In this document: positions 16,240-25,253 of the stretch, one piece after another
Layout of the letters: each line of letters begins with the position of its first letter
How positions within the stretch are numbered: the stretch's first letter is position 1
NCBI RefSeq assembly: GCF_013387465.1
Contig: NZ_VYGV01000011.1
Coordinates: 1-64,000, forward strand
DNA length: 64,000 bases
Reading direction: 5' to 3'
Source of the DNA: Hydrogenophaga aromaticivorans
GTDB lineage: Bacteria; Pseudomonadota; Gammaproteobacteria; Burkholderiales; Burkholderiaceae_C
Made by a program: the position numbers and the translations under genes
Notes under the pieces: generated by a model
The model's database searches: none
What the model saw: only the letters and a program-made list of their open reading frames with translations
What the model was told of the DNA's origin: nothing

Positions 16240-17545
16240 TGTTCTTAGATTCGCTCTCTTCCTGTTCGATCAGGTGCTCAATCTTCAGGCCCGCCAGCTG
16301 GCCCAGCACTTGCTCACGACAGCCCGGCCAGCGCTCAACGAGTTCACTCAAACTCATTTTTTGCTCGATGCCGTCCATTGAGTCGATCACGGCGGTACCC
16401 ACCACCTTGGATCGGCTTGATCGCGGAATGTAGTCGGTGCCCTCCTCGTCCGGCCGTGGTGCCGGATTCGCCCAGATCTGGCAGGTGATAGCCAGTACGG
16501 AATCCAGAATCAGCGTCGGCCCGATCCGCCCACCCAGTGGGTTCATCGACTGAGGCCTGGCATAGCTGCCGTAGTAGGCCCCTGTCGCGTGGAGATCGTT
16601 GTGCCCCATCGCACCCGACACCTTGAGCATGGCATCCTCAATATCCGCTTTGGGCATTTGATTTGCCTGGCCGCCCAGGGTGGGAGGGACCACGCCCTGC
16701 AGCAACAGCGTGAGTTCGGCGTACTCGGCCCGCGCCCCGTGCCCCGTCACACCCAACTCTGTCTTGGTGAGCCCCAGGCGCTTCATCAGGTAGTAGTAAC
16801 GGTTCTCCGCAGCCTTGAGAGTCATTTCTGGCCACCCAAGGTACTCGCTCTTGCGGCAGGCCTTCTTCGCCATCTCCAATGCAGCTCGCTGGGACTGACC
16901 GAACTCGCCATCCTCTATCGGGATTTGGCGGTACTTCCCGTTCTTGCCCACGTTGTCGGTGATCTCCAGATAGGTCGTTTTGTCAGCCTTCCAGGGCTTG
17001 ATCAGCAGCATTTCCTTTTTGCGCAGGCCAAATGTCAGGCCCAGGGCGAGCATGGCCGCGTGCCGGAAATCCTCTGCCATCGCCGCGCGAATGATCCGGC
17101 CGGCGTCCAGGCCGTTGCCTGTCCAGCTCTTGGTTTTCTCGGCAATCGTCTTGACCTTCACGGCCGCTGGATCCACGTCGGGCAGAAACTGCGCGACCCC
17201 ATTGCCCCGGGCCACCATGTCTGGCTTGCCAATCCAGCCACAGAAGATGCGCACGCGGCTGAGCTGGTTCTGCATGGTCTTCTGCGAGATTCCATCGCGC
17301 CACCAGTCCTGCACAACGGACTCGATGTGCGTTCGCCGCAGCTGACTCGCCCCCTCAATGGCAAAGCCGAGCTTGTGCAGGCGCCGGCAGAACGCTGTCA
17401 TCACCTCGTGGTTCTGCCGAAAGGTGCGTTCGCTGGCCACCTTCCCGTTCGTCCGCTCGCGCCCGTGGTGGTCGATCACTTCAGCAACGCTGGTGATCAG
17501 GTTCTTCAGGGCTCGGCTGTCGGTAGGTAGAAATTTGGGTTCCAT
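16232..17545 (-). CDS. Tyrosine recombinase/integrase
   Basis: A 437-residue site-specific recombinase. The catalytic residues visible are Arg175 (LTFGLRKKE), His269-x-x-Arg272 (GHGARAEYA), His314 (MGHND) and a Tyr at 324-328 (AYYGSY). The HGARAEYA form is typical of the Integrase_1 subgroup found on ICEs and plasmids. The N-terminal 130 residues form the usual helical arm and core-binding region. A longer N-terminus to 17710 is open but would overlap the divergent pseudopilin gene, so 17545 is preferred. No attachment site could be identified next to it. Confidence 0.85.
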   Translation of the reverse strand: MEPKFLPTDSRALKNLITSVAEVIDHHGRERTNGKVASERTFRQNHEVMTAFCRRLHKLGFAIEGASQLRRTHIESVVQDWWRDGISQKTMQNQLSRVRIFCGWIGKPDMVARGNGVAQFLPDVDPAAVKVKTIAEKTKSWTGNGLDAGRIIRAAMAEDFRHAAMLALGLTFGLRKKEMLLIKPWKADKTTYLEITDNVGKNGKYRQIPIEDGEFGQSQRAALEMAKKACRKSEYLGWPEMTLKAAENRYYYLMKRLGLTKTELGVTGHGARAEYAELTLLLQGVVPPTLGGQANQMPKADIEDAMLKVSGAMGHNDLHATGAYYGSYARPQSMNPLGGRIGPTLILDSVLAITCQIWANPAPRPDEEGTDYIPRSSRSKVVGTAVIDSMDGIEQKMSLSELVERWPGCREQVLGQLAGLKIEHLIEQEESESKNTC

Positions 17546-17649
17546 ACCTGAATATTGCCCGCCCGTGCGAGGCCGCAGCAGTTGAAAGCTCACCCAACCG
17601 CCATTTTTCTGAAATTTGACGCGCACGAAATCTGCTTCATGCTTGCTCC

Positions 17650-18120
17650 ATGTCCAACCCCTGCCTACCCTCCATGAAAACCCCCTGCAGGCGCCCGTGG
17701 TGCCGAACACAGCAGAGCGCTGGCTTCACGCTCATTGAGCTGATGGTGGTGCTGGTGATCATCGGCGTGCTGGCCGCGCTGATCGTGCCCAACGTGCTTG
17801 ACCGCGCAGACGATGCCCGTGTCACGGCCGCCAGAACCGATGTCAACAACCTGATGCAGTCGCTCAAGCTGTATCGGCTGGACAACCAGCGCTACCCCAC
17901 CAGCGAGCAAGGCCTGGGCGCCCTTCTCGTCAAGCCCTCGACCAGCCCGGTACCAGCCAACTGGCGACCCTATGTGGAGAAGCTGCCCGCCGACCCTTGG
18001 AATCGGCCGTACCAGTACCTCAGCCCCGGGGTTCATGGCGATGTGGATGTGCTTTCGCTCGGAGCCGATGGGCAACCGGGTGGCGAAGGCCGCGATGCCG
18101 ATGTCGGCAGCTGGCAATAG
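17650..18120 (+). CDS. gspG: GspG-type pseudopilin
   Basis: A 156-residue prepilin-like protein with a short basic leader, the cleavage motif SAG/FTLIE and a 20-residue hydrophobic helix with Glu at mature position 5. The C-terminal half carries DPWNRPYQYLSPG and a GADGQ loop, the hallmark of GspG, the major pseudopilin of type II secretion. It stands alone, without other Gsp genes. The start could also be the ATG at 17674. It may join the type IV pilus or an unlinked secretion machine. Confidence 0.8.
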   Translation: MSNPCLPSMKTPCRRPWCRTQQSAGFTLIELMVVLVIIGVLAALIVPNVLDRADDARVTAARTDVNNLMQSLKLYRLDNQRYPTSEQGLGALLVKPSTSPVPANWRPYVEKLPADPWNRPYQYLSPGVHGDVDVLSLGADGQPGGEGRDADVGSWQ

Positions 18121-18131
18121 AAGGAGCCCCC

Positions 18132-18590
18132 ATGGAACACCGCGTTCAACTCTCACTGACTCCACAACAGGCCGACGCTGTGACCGCGGCGCTGGACCTC
18201 TACTCGCGCGTGTGCACCGGCCAACTCGAAGAGCTGTCTGAACTGGTGAGAAAGGGCATCATCCCGATGCTCGGTCCGGACAGGACGGGCCTGGCTCCGA
18301 GCGATTCCGCTGCCATCGCGGAAATCCATGTCCGGTACCTGAAGCGAGGCTTGGGATTTGATCCTGGGGTGAGCTTGAATATCTTCAACCGGGACGTCCA
18401 CGCATCCGGCCACCGTGCCTACGAGGTTCTGAAGGTCCTGGAGAAGGCGGTAGCTGAACACCGAGACCCGGCGCCGGCGTTTCGCAGCACCCGCTACGAT
18501 GGTCTGAGCGTGCGTTGCACGAACGATCCAGTCCCCGTGGCATGGGTTCAGGCAAGGCCTGTTTCCGATGCCCAAGGGAGCACGCCATGA
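18132..18590 (+). CDS. Hypothetical protein
   Basis: A 152-residue soluble protein starting 11 bases after the pseudopilin stop behind an AAGGAG site. The N-terminal helix (QQADAVTAALDLYSRV) and a later GVSLNIFNRDVHASGHRAY segment are notable. No family is recognised. Its stop overlaps the start of the next gene in an ATGA, so the three genes form one operon. Confidence 0.65.
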   Translation: MEHRVQLSLTPQQADAVTAALDLYSRVCTGQLEELSELVRKGIIPMLGPDRTGLAPSDSAAIAEIHVRYLKRGLGFDPGVSLNIFNRDVHASGHRAYEVLKVLEKAVAEHRDPAPAFRSTRYDGLSVRCTNDPVPVAWVQARPVSDAQGSTP

Positions 18591-18793
18591 CCACAGCCAT
18601 GATCTTTTGCCCGCTGCGCAGGGCCTTTCACGGCGCTGATCTCATTCGCATGGGTTTCACGCCTGATGGCTGTGCCCACGCGACGATGATCAAACGCAGT
18701 TGCGATCAGACGATCCTGGCCGAAGCCCAGTGCATCGACGGCGTGTCGTGGCGTGTTCGGCCCTACGCGACCTGTTGGAGTCTGGTCCCCTGA
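18587..18793 (+). CDS. Hypothetical small Cys-containing protein
   Basis: A 68-residue protein translationally coupled to the preceding gene by an ATGA overlap. It has five Cys residues scattered along its length (FCPL, GCAH, SCDQ, QCID, TCWS) and no hydrophobic segment. Function is unknown. Confidence 0.55.
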   Translation: MTTAMIFCPLRRAFHGADLIRMGFTPDGCAHATMIKRSCDQTILAEAQCIDGVSWRVRPYATCWSLVP

Positions 18794-18903
18794 ATCATGT
18801 CGAGGTCGCAGCGTCTCGACATCGAGTGTTTTGCGTCTCGCTTTCGCAGTTTCTTCCCTTTGAAATCGAGCTAAGCTTTTTAAGCAACAGCTCAGGAGGC
18901 TCA

Positions 18904-19473
18904 ATGGGATTAATGGACCGCGACTACATGCAAGAGCGTCACAGAAGAAGAGAAACCCAGCCACATCGAGGTGAAACCAACGGCTGGACGCCGCTGAAGA
19001 TCATCGGGTGGACCGCAGTCATAGGTACAGCGGTTTTCTTCTCGGCCAAGTACTTCATCAGGCTGTCCTTTGGCATCCCCTTTCCTCTTCCAGGGCAGGT
19101 GCTTTGGTACATCAATCCACCCGTTGCCGCCGGCTCGAAGCTCACCATCAAAGCGCCCCTAATGGGCGACGAGCTCTATGCCGTTTCGATCGATGAGGCT
19201 GGGACAGGGAGACGAATTGGTCTCGTGCCTTTGCGCAAAGGAGAGGTTGCGCGATTGACCATCCCACTGGGCGCTTATCACTTCCTCTTCGCCAGCGGAA
19301 CAACTTGGTACGGCCCCATCGAGCTCTTCGGCGTGACAGGCAAGAGATCAAAGACGACCGCTCCCCTGCATTTCTACCGGGTTGGCAACCAGACATTGGA
19401 GCACACCATTGACCTCACCCAGCGTGTCAATGGAAACCTGCCAACAAGAGCCCTCATTCCATTTGAAAAGTAG
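18904..19473 (+). CDS. Single-pass membrane protein, unknown
   Basis: A 189-residue protein with a charged, Arg/His-rich cytoplasmic N-terminus (residues 1-30). One transmembrane segment (about 32-55, IIGWTAVIGTAVFF) is followed by a mainly beta periplasmic domain. The ATG follows CAGGAGG. It starts 110 bases after the previous gene and is 5 bases from the next. No family is recognised. Confidence 0.6.
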   Translation: MGLMDRDYMQERHRRRETQPHRGETNGWTPLKIIGWTAVIGTAVFFSAKYFIRLSFGIPFPLPGQVLWYINPPVAAGSKLTIKAPLMGDELYAVSIDEAGTGRRIGLVPLRKGEVARLTIPLGAYHFLFASGTTWYGPIELFGVTGKRSKTTAPLHFYRVGNQTLEHTIDLTQRVNGNLPTRALIPFEK

Positions 19474-19478
19474 GCTGC

Positions 19479-20276
19479 ATGAGCCCAATCCCTGACCTAT
19501 CCACACCAACTGCAATGACGGGTCCCGTGGATGTTGCAGCGAGCCTGCTCATTGCCCATGAGGGCCTTGACGAGTCGCAGGCCCGAGCGAAGGCACAGCA
19601 GCTGCTCGACGGTACGGCCCAGCCGGCACAAAGCCCCCCGCTGGAGCTCGATCTGGCGATGCTGGTGAAGCAGCTGGTACAGGTTGTTCGCCTCTCTCAT
19701 CCGGACAGCGCCCTGGCCACGCGCGCCATGGACTTTCTTCAACGCCACGGTCTTCTCGGCAGTCCCTTGCGCGAACAGCTCGCCACAGCCGAGATGTGCG
19801 AGAACCATCGCCCTTCGAAACTGGTCGACGACTTCATGGAGGACGTCGGCCTTTTTGCGCGACTGTACCCCCCACCTGGTGCTGTGGAACAGCCGACCAG
19901 CTCACCAGACCCGGATGAGCCGCACCAGCCGGTGGATGGTGCACCGACTCTCTCAAGAGCAGAAGGAGCGATGGCGGCAGCGATCGACGTCCTGCAGGCC
20001 GCTGGCTTCGCGCAGGATGGCGCGACACGCACCGAGGTCCTTCGGATTCCAACGAAGCGCAGCCCTGTCTACGGCCGTTCCGGTGGCGAGCTGGTGAAGC
20101 TGGGAGGACGAATGCGCTTCTCGCAGGCCGGCACTTCCGTCAAGGCAACGGTGGGCAAACGCACGGTGGCCATCTACCGGATGGAAGGTAGTGGTCTGGG
20201 CGGCGTGGTGGGCATCGCCACCTTCGATACCAGCGACCTGGATCGGCTCAAGGAGGTGCTTCAGGCGCTTGGCTGA
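19479..20276 (+). CDS. Hypothetical protein
   Basis: A 265-residue soluble protein. Residues 1-140 are helical, a Pro-rich linker (TSSPDPDEPHQP) follows, and the C-terminal part is strand-rich with MRFSQAGTSVKATVGKRTVA. It starts five bases after the preceding membrane protein gene. No motif is recognised. Confidence 0.6.
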   Translation: MSPIPDLSTPTAMTGPVDVAASLLIAHEGLDESQARAKAQQLLDGTAQPAQSPPLELDLAMLVKQLVQVVRLSHPDSALATRAMDFLQRHGLLGSPLREQLATAEMCENHRPSKLVDDFMEDVGLFARLYPPPGAVEQPTSSPDPDEPHQPVDGAPTLSRAEGAMAAAIDVLQAAGFAQDGATRTEVLRIPTKRSPVYGRSGGELVKLGGRMRFSQAGTSVKATVGKRTVAIYRMEGSGLGGVVGIATFDTSDLDRLKEVLQALG

Positions 20277-20358
20277 GCGTGGGTGCTGGGTCGAATTCCC
20301 GTACAGCAGCTATTGAATTGGACCGGTGATAGAAGTACCCCGAGGAGTTGAACAAAGA

Positions 20359-21489
20359 ATGAAACTATTTGCTGCATTGGATGCGGTCGGGGCGGTACGG
20401 TTCGTTGGGGAGGTTGAGAGAGGCAGCGCATGCGGATGCTTTTGTCCGGTATGCGCGAGCCCGCTTGTGGCCAGGCAGGGCCAGCTCAAGGAATGGCACT
20501 TTGCCCACGAGGCGTCGCAGGAGCGCGTCGAATGTGAGGTCGGTGCGTTGAACATGCTGCGCAGGGTCACAGCAGAAATGCTTCTGAGCAAACCCCTGCC
20601 TGTGCTTTCGGACTACAACCAGTTTGTCACCGGAAGATCGCCGTCGCAGGTTGTCACCGGGGTTGCGAGCTGGGCCGCTCAGATCGTGCCAGATGGTCTG
20701 TCATGGGATGTCCGCGGCACGCTATCACAGCCATTTCTGAGTGGGATGCTGACCACGGGCGTTCCCTTCGATGCGTTCATCCTTGTCAACGAACAGTGCC
20801 CCACGTTCCCGCCGGCCACCGATCAGGAGCGCGCTCACCTGGTCTACTGGCTCGCTACGCCCGTGCACTCGGACTTTCTCAGGCGCACCGACCTGGAGCA
20901 GCACATCGGCCGCGCTGGCCGCTGGATTTGGCGCTCACACCCTGAATACCAGGGCTTGGTCGCTGCTGCCCGGCACAAGGCCCAGCAGCAAGCCGAAGCT
21001 GATGAAATCGCCCGGATGGACTGCCGCGCGAGGATGCGCGAGGAGTGGAACCGGCAAGAGCTGCGCTCCAGACAGGAGCGAGATCGTTTTGATGCCGAGT
21101 GGCAGGCCCAGAAGGCGGCAAAGGACGCCAACCTGCCCGACAACACGGTTCCGTGGGCACCCGATCGAAAGCCATATAGCTCGTTTCTGTTCTACCAGCT
21201 GCGCGACGGACAGGGCAGCTGGGTGATCTACCAGCTGTTCGATGGCTCGTACCGGATGGTTCCCCTACCCGAGTTCGATGGCTGGGACGAAGCGATGCCG
21301 CCATCGGTGGGCATTCCCGAAGTGGATGCAGAGGCTTACCGCACACCGGAGCTGATTGCAGCCATGAGCTACCTGGCGGCCAGAGCGGAACAGGTCAGGA
21401 CCACCAGCAGCGCCAGCGAAATCGAGCAGCTTGCCGGGGTGGGTGGATTCGATACGGCGCCTTCCGCCGGCGAGCGTTTTGAGTTGTGA
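20359..21489 (+). CDS. CoiA-like competence-type protein
   Basis: A 376-residue protein. Its N-terminus has C-x-C-P-x-C (CGCFCPVCASPL), then QGQLKEWHFAHE and a later Cys. This arrangement is the zinc-finger-like start of CoiA-family proteins, which process incoming single-stranded DNA in competent bacteria. A charged coiled coil follows (about residues 215-265). The C-terminal part is not assigned, and I could not place the nuclease core with confidence. The ATG at 20359 is preferred over a GTG at 20326. Confidence 0.6.
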   Translation: MKLFAALDAVGAVRFVGEVERGSACGCFCPVCASPLVARQGQLKEWHFAHEASQERVECEVGALNMLRRVTAEMLLSKPLPVLSDYNQFVTGRSPSQVVTGVASWAAQIVPDGLSWDVRGTLSQPFLSGMLTTGVPFDAFILVNEQCPTFPPATDQERAHLVYWLATPVHSDFLRRTDLEQHIGRAGRWIWRSHPEYQGLVAAARHKAQQQAEADEIARMDCRARMREEWNRQELRSRQERDRFDAEWQAQKAAKDANLPDNTVPWAPDRKPYSSFLFYQLRDGQGSWVIYQLFDGSYRMVPLPEFDGWDEAMPPSVGIPEVDAEAYRTPELIAAMSYLAARAEQVRTTSSASEIEQLAGVGGFDTAPSAGERFEL

Positions 21490-21567
21490 GAGAAGGGCAG
21501 GCGCTTTCGCATCCGGTGGGGTTGGTAGCGGATTGATTTGTGGCTCCTTTGCCGTAGGGTGGTTGTC

Positions 21568-22197
21568 ATGAATCTCGCATCGCTTCTGAGCATCCCCCCA
21601 CTGTCGAAAATTCAGGTCTCATCCAAGGCGGTGATTCGCGACGCGAGCGCATTCGGAGCACCGATGGTGTTGCCGTTCTGGTATTTCCAGTGTGAATGGG
21701 AATGTCTGCTGGAGCTTCGATCCCCTGGTGGATACATGGCCCGGGTATCACCGCTGGACGTGTGCGACGTGGTTCTGGCAGATCCGCTGATCGTTGACGC
21801 CATGCCCCGTGTTCGCTTCTTGCAACGGCTCTCCCTGTCGCCGCAGGAGCGCCTGTCCAGCCACGGGGCACACCTCTATGAACCCGCTCATGTGATGTGG
21901 GTAGCGAAGGACAAATGGGGTCGTGTCGATGCCGTGCACGTTCGGTTTGTCGACGGAGCCTTTAACGATGTCCCCGGGCCCATTGCCTGTGGTGTGTCTG
22001 ACGAAAGCCGCGCATTCCTGAACACCGTTGCAAAGCGCGATCGCCTGCCCGTCGTGAAGTGTCGTGATCGCGCGTCTTCTTGCTCCCTCTCTCGCGAACG
22101 CCCCGAGTATCGGAAGGCCAGGCAAGACTTTTCAACGCTGGTGCGATCTTCGGTGAACGTGATTCAACCGTCGGCTGCAGGTCACGTTTCAGCTTGA
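21568..22197 (+). CDS. Hypothetical protein
   Basis: A 209-residue soluble protein with a GGGTGG ribosome site. The N-terminal part is rich in hydrophobic and aromatic residues (PFWYFQCEWECLLEL) and is mostly strands; the C-terminus is basic and Ser/Arg-rich (CRDRASSCSLSRERPEYRKARQ). No family is recognised. Confidence 0.55.
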   Translation: MNLASLLSIPPLSKIQVSSKAVIRDASAFGAPMVLPFWYFQCEWECLLELRSPGGYMARVSPLDVCDVVLADPLIVDAMPRVRFLQRLSLSPQERLSSHGAHLYEPAHVMWVAKDKWGRVDAVHVRFVDGAFNDVPGPIACGVSDESRAFLNTVAKRDRLPVVKCRDRASSCSLSRERPEYRKARQDFSTLVRSSVNVIQPSAAGHVSA

Positions 22198-22329
22198 CCA
22201 TCTCTGTCTCTCGAACCCATGGCCCGCAGCGCCCAATGCGGGAGGCAACAGGGCGACGGCGATAATGGATTTTCCGAGCTGGTCCAAATCACCCTTGAAC
22301 CAGTCCCGCAGCGCTCTATGGAGTCACGA

Positions 22330-22785
22330 ATGGCCAATTTCACCGACGCTCTCAAAGCGGAGATCGCGCGTCTGGTTCGCAAAGAAACGAAAACAGAATT
22401 CGAGCGGCTGCGCAAGTTGTCGGCCAGCCACCGAAGCGAAATCGCGGGCCTCAAGCGCGACATCAAATCGCTGCAATCGCAGGTCAAGGCTCTCACCAAA
22501 TTCCGCCCGGCAGCACCCACCAGCCCCATGGCAGCAGCTAACGTTCTGTCAAAGCCAGCGCGCAACTTCGGCCCTCAAACGCTGATTGCCCTGCGCAAGA
22601 AGCTGGGCGTTTCCCAGGAGGGCATGGCTTTGCTGCTGGAGTGCTCTGCCCTATCGATTGGCCGCTGGGAGGCGGGCAAAGCGGTTCCGCGCCGCGCTCA
22701 ACTGACGCGGATCGTCAAGGCGCTGGACCTCAGCAAGGAAAGTGCCGCTGCACATCTGGAGCAGATCAAGCAGTCCAAAGCCTAG
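22330..22785 (+). CDS. XRE-type helix-turn-helix protein with coiled coil
   Basis: A 151-residue regulator. Residues 1-60 form a charged coiled coil (LKAEIARLVRKETKTEFERLR). Residues 85-140 form a Cro/C1-type helix-turn-helix (LIALRKKLGVSQEGMALLL, IGRWEAGKAVPRRAQ). The ATG at 22330 follows GGAG at six bases. It may regulate nearby genes, possibly through one of the palindromes in the window, but no target is proven. Confidence 0.75.
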   Translation: MANFTDALKAEIARLVRKETKTEFERLRKLSASHRSEIAGLKRDIKSLQSQVKALTKFRPAAPTSPMAAANVLSKPARNFGPQTLIALRKKLGVSQEGMALLLECSALSIGRWEAGKAVPRRAQLTRIVKALDLSKESAAAHLEQIKQSKA

Positions 22786-22901
22786 GGCTTCAGCTGACAT
22801 CGCCAGCTGCTCGCACGCCAGTCTCGAAATCCCGCATCTCCACCCCCACTGCAAATCGCATGTTGGCGGACATCTGCCACGCTGGATCGACACAACAGTT
22901 G

Positions 22902-23135
22902 ATGAAGAACAAGCACCACCACACGCGATCTGAATTTCTGTCCTCACAGGCGCGACAGCTCTCAGATGTGCGTTACCGCGATTTGTTACGGCAGGCCGGC
23001 GCCTACTTTTCAGCCTCAGAAGAGAAGGCCCTCTCAAAGCCACCATCTGACCCCGACAAGGGCAGGAATGACGCGATCCGTGAGATTGTTGAGGCCATGC
23101 ATACTCACGGCATCACGGTCGAAGACTTGGCTTGA
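22902..23135 (+). CDS. Hypothetical small protein
   Basis: A 77-residue basic protein with a His/Lys-rich start (MKNKHHHTRS). Its C-terminus (IREIVEAMHTHGITVEDLA) resembles the dimerisation tail seen in H-NS-like proteins, but no DNA-binding motif follows. It directly precedes the restriction-modification genes, whose sequence style differs. Confidence 0.5.
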   Translation: MKNKHHHTRSEFLSSQARQLSDVRYRDLLRQAGAYFSASEEKALSKPPSDPDKGRNDAIREIVEAMHTHGITVEDLA

Positions 23136-23255
23136 GACACGGATTGCCGCCAGTCGACGGCGTGTACTAACACTCGTCCACCATGCCGGCGAAGTCGCGT
23201 ACGAACCTCGATGAAGCGCAAATCACAAGGGTAGAAATTGAATCGGAAGGACAGC

Positions 23256-25253
23256 ATGAGCGAAAACAAGAAGACGGTATCAGGCGAGCAAGAGCCCTCC
23301 CAGGTACCCAGCGGAACAGAGGATGGCCAGGCCGGGTTGCTGGCTCAACTCCGCGACTTGATCCCGGGTGCATTTCCTGATGGAGAGCTTGACCAAGGGT
23401 TGCTGTTGTCCGAACTAGGGCTCGGGGAATCCTCCCAAGCGTTTACTTTTGCTTGGCCGGGCATGTCCCAGGCTCGCATCGAAGGTCGTTCTCCAACCAC
23501 AGCGACACTCGTTCCTGATCCAGAAGCATCGGTCAATTGGAATGATGCTGGTAATGTTCTGATTGAGGGCGACAACCTTCAGGTCTTGAAACTCTTAAAG
23601 AACGGTTATTCAGGGGCGGTGAAGCTAATCTATATCGACCCGCCTTACAACACGGGGGACAGTTTCACGTACAACGACGATTTCTCCGTTCCCGAAACCG
23701 AGTATCTGGTTGCGACTGGACAAGTCGATGAGCAGGGGCAGGCTACGACCGCAAAAAAGGAAAAGGGTGGTCGCAAGCATGCGCCGTGGCTGACGATGAT
23801 GTCGTCCCGGCTTGCTATATCGCGGCATTTGCTGCGCAGAGATGGTGTGTTCCTAGCTTCGATTGACAACAATGAGGTTCATCATCTGCGCCTGCTCCTG
23901 GACGCGGTGTTTGGTGCTGAGAATTTTGTTGATATGGTCACTTGGCGCGGCGCTCGAAAGGGTGACGCGAAGCTGATGGGGGGTGGCCAAGACTACATCT
24001 TGATGTATGCGCGGGATCGCGAGTTCCTCCGTGAAAATAACGTTCGATGGCGCGAGCGAAAGGAAGGGCTGGAACCGATCTATGATCAGGTTGCAAAATT
24101 CAGAGAAGAATTTGGCCAAGATCATGAGGCCAGCACTTCCGCATTGAGGGATTGGTATAGATCTCTGTCAGATGAAAATCCATCTAAAGCGCACGATTAC
24201 TACAATCGCGTCGACGAGCGAGGCATTTGGTTTCCAGACAATATTTCTAGTCCGAATTTTCGGGAAAATCTTATATACGACTGGAAAGGTTACAGCCCGC
24301 CGGAGAATGGTTGGCGTTACGACAAGAAAGCAATGCAGGCACTGCATGATGATAAGAGACTGATTTATCCGAAAGACAAGTCAAAGCGAATTCAGATTAA
24401 GTCGTACTTGCACATGCGAGAAACATGGGCTCCGTCCTCGGTGATTTACCGAGACAGGCGCTCAGCATCAAGGCAGCTTGACGAACTTATGGGTGCAAAG
24501 GTCTTTGATGACCCCAAAAGTACAGATGTATTGGCTCGCCTATTCCACGCAATTACTGACGATGGTGACTTGATCCTTGACTTCTTCGCGGGCTCGGGCT
24601 CATCCGGTCAGGCGATATGGGAGCAGAACCCCAAGGATGGGAAAAATCGTCGCTGGATACTTGTGCAGCGCCCTGAAGCGCCCGACGCAACTACTGAGTC
24701 TGGTAAGAATGCGCTCAACGCAGGCTACAAGACGATTTTCGACATTACCGCCGAACGTCTTCGGCGAGCCGCAGCACAGCTGGGCGGCGGCCTTGGCTTC
24801 CGCCTCTTCCGGGCATGTGAAACCAATCTGCAAATTGAGAGGCAGGTCTTTGCCAAGGAAGGGCAGGATGCCAATCAACAGATGTCATTGATGCTGTCAA
24901 ATGCAGGACAGCCACCTGTGAAAACCAGTGCTGATCCTGCTGCGGTCGCCTGGGAAGTTGCGCTCAAAGCGACGAATAGCAGGCTGGATGCCCGCGTAGC
25001 GGCAAACGAGTACGGCGGCATCAAGGTCTTTGAGTTCCGTCCATTTGGTGCGGAGGCCTCAAGTACAGCGCGGTTCCTTATCTGTCTTGAAGCCTTCACA
25101 CTGGATACTGCTAAGCACATCGGATTGACGGATGACGATACTCTCATCCTCCGAGGCGATATGGTGGACAACGCAGTAACTCTGACGCTGGCGCCACGTC
25201 TGCGCTCCAAACTAATTTTGCTGGAACGGGTGGCTCGTGAAGTTTCGCTTTGA
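23256..25253 (+). CDS. mod: Type III restriction-modification methyltransferase (Mod)
   Basis: A 665-residue DNA methyltransferase. Motif IV DPPYNTG lies at residues 128-134 and motif I DFFAGSGSSG at 442-451, the beta-class order of type III Mod subunits. The region between (about 220-420) is the expected target recognition domain. It should methylate adenine in a short asymmetric site and guide Res. The ATG follows GGAAGGA. Its end overlaps the res gene by 17 bases. GC is lower than in the neighbours, pointing to acquisition as cargo. Confidence 0.9.
   Translation: MSENKKTVSGEQEPSQVPSGTEDGQAGLLAQLRDLIPGAFPDGELDQGLLLSELGLGESSQAFTFAWPGMSQARIEGRSPTTATLVPDPEASVNWNDAGNVLIEGDNLQVLKLLKNGYSGAVKLIYIDPPYNTGDSFTYNDDFSVPETEYLVATGQVDEQGQATTAKKEKGGRKHAPWLTMMSSRLAISRHLLRRDGVFLASIDNNEVHHLRLLLDAVFGAENFVDMVTWRGARKGDAKLMGGGQDYILMYARDREFLRENNVRWRERKEGLEPIYDQVAKFREEFGQDHEASTSALRDWYRSLSDENPSKAHDYYNRVDERGIWFPDNISSPNFRENLIYDWKGYSPPENGWRYDKKAMQALHDDKRLIYPKDKSKRIQIKSYLHMRETWAPSSVIYRDRRSASRQLDELMGAKVFDDPKSTDVLARLFHAITDDGDLILDFFAGSGSSGQAIWEQNPKDGKNRRWILVQRPEAPDATTESGKNALNAGYKTIFDITAERLRRAAAQLGGGLGFRLFRACETNLQIERQVFAKEGQDANQQMSLMLSNAGQPPVKTSADPAAVAWEVALKATNSRLDARVAANEYGGIKVFEFRPFGAEASSTARFLICLEAFTLDTAKHIGLTDDDTLILRGDMVDNAVTLTLAPRLRSKLILLERVAREVSL

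Noticed and set aside
16589-17530. 313-residue plus-strand open frame inside the integrase gene
   Set aside because: The minus-strand integrase has all catalytic residues; the plus frame has no family features.
16232-17710. Attachment site next to the integrase
   Set aside because: No tRNA gene end or repeated core was found on either side within the window.
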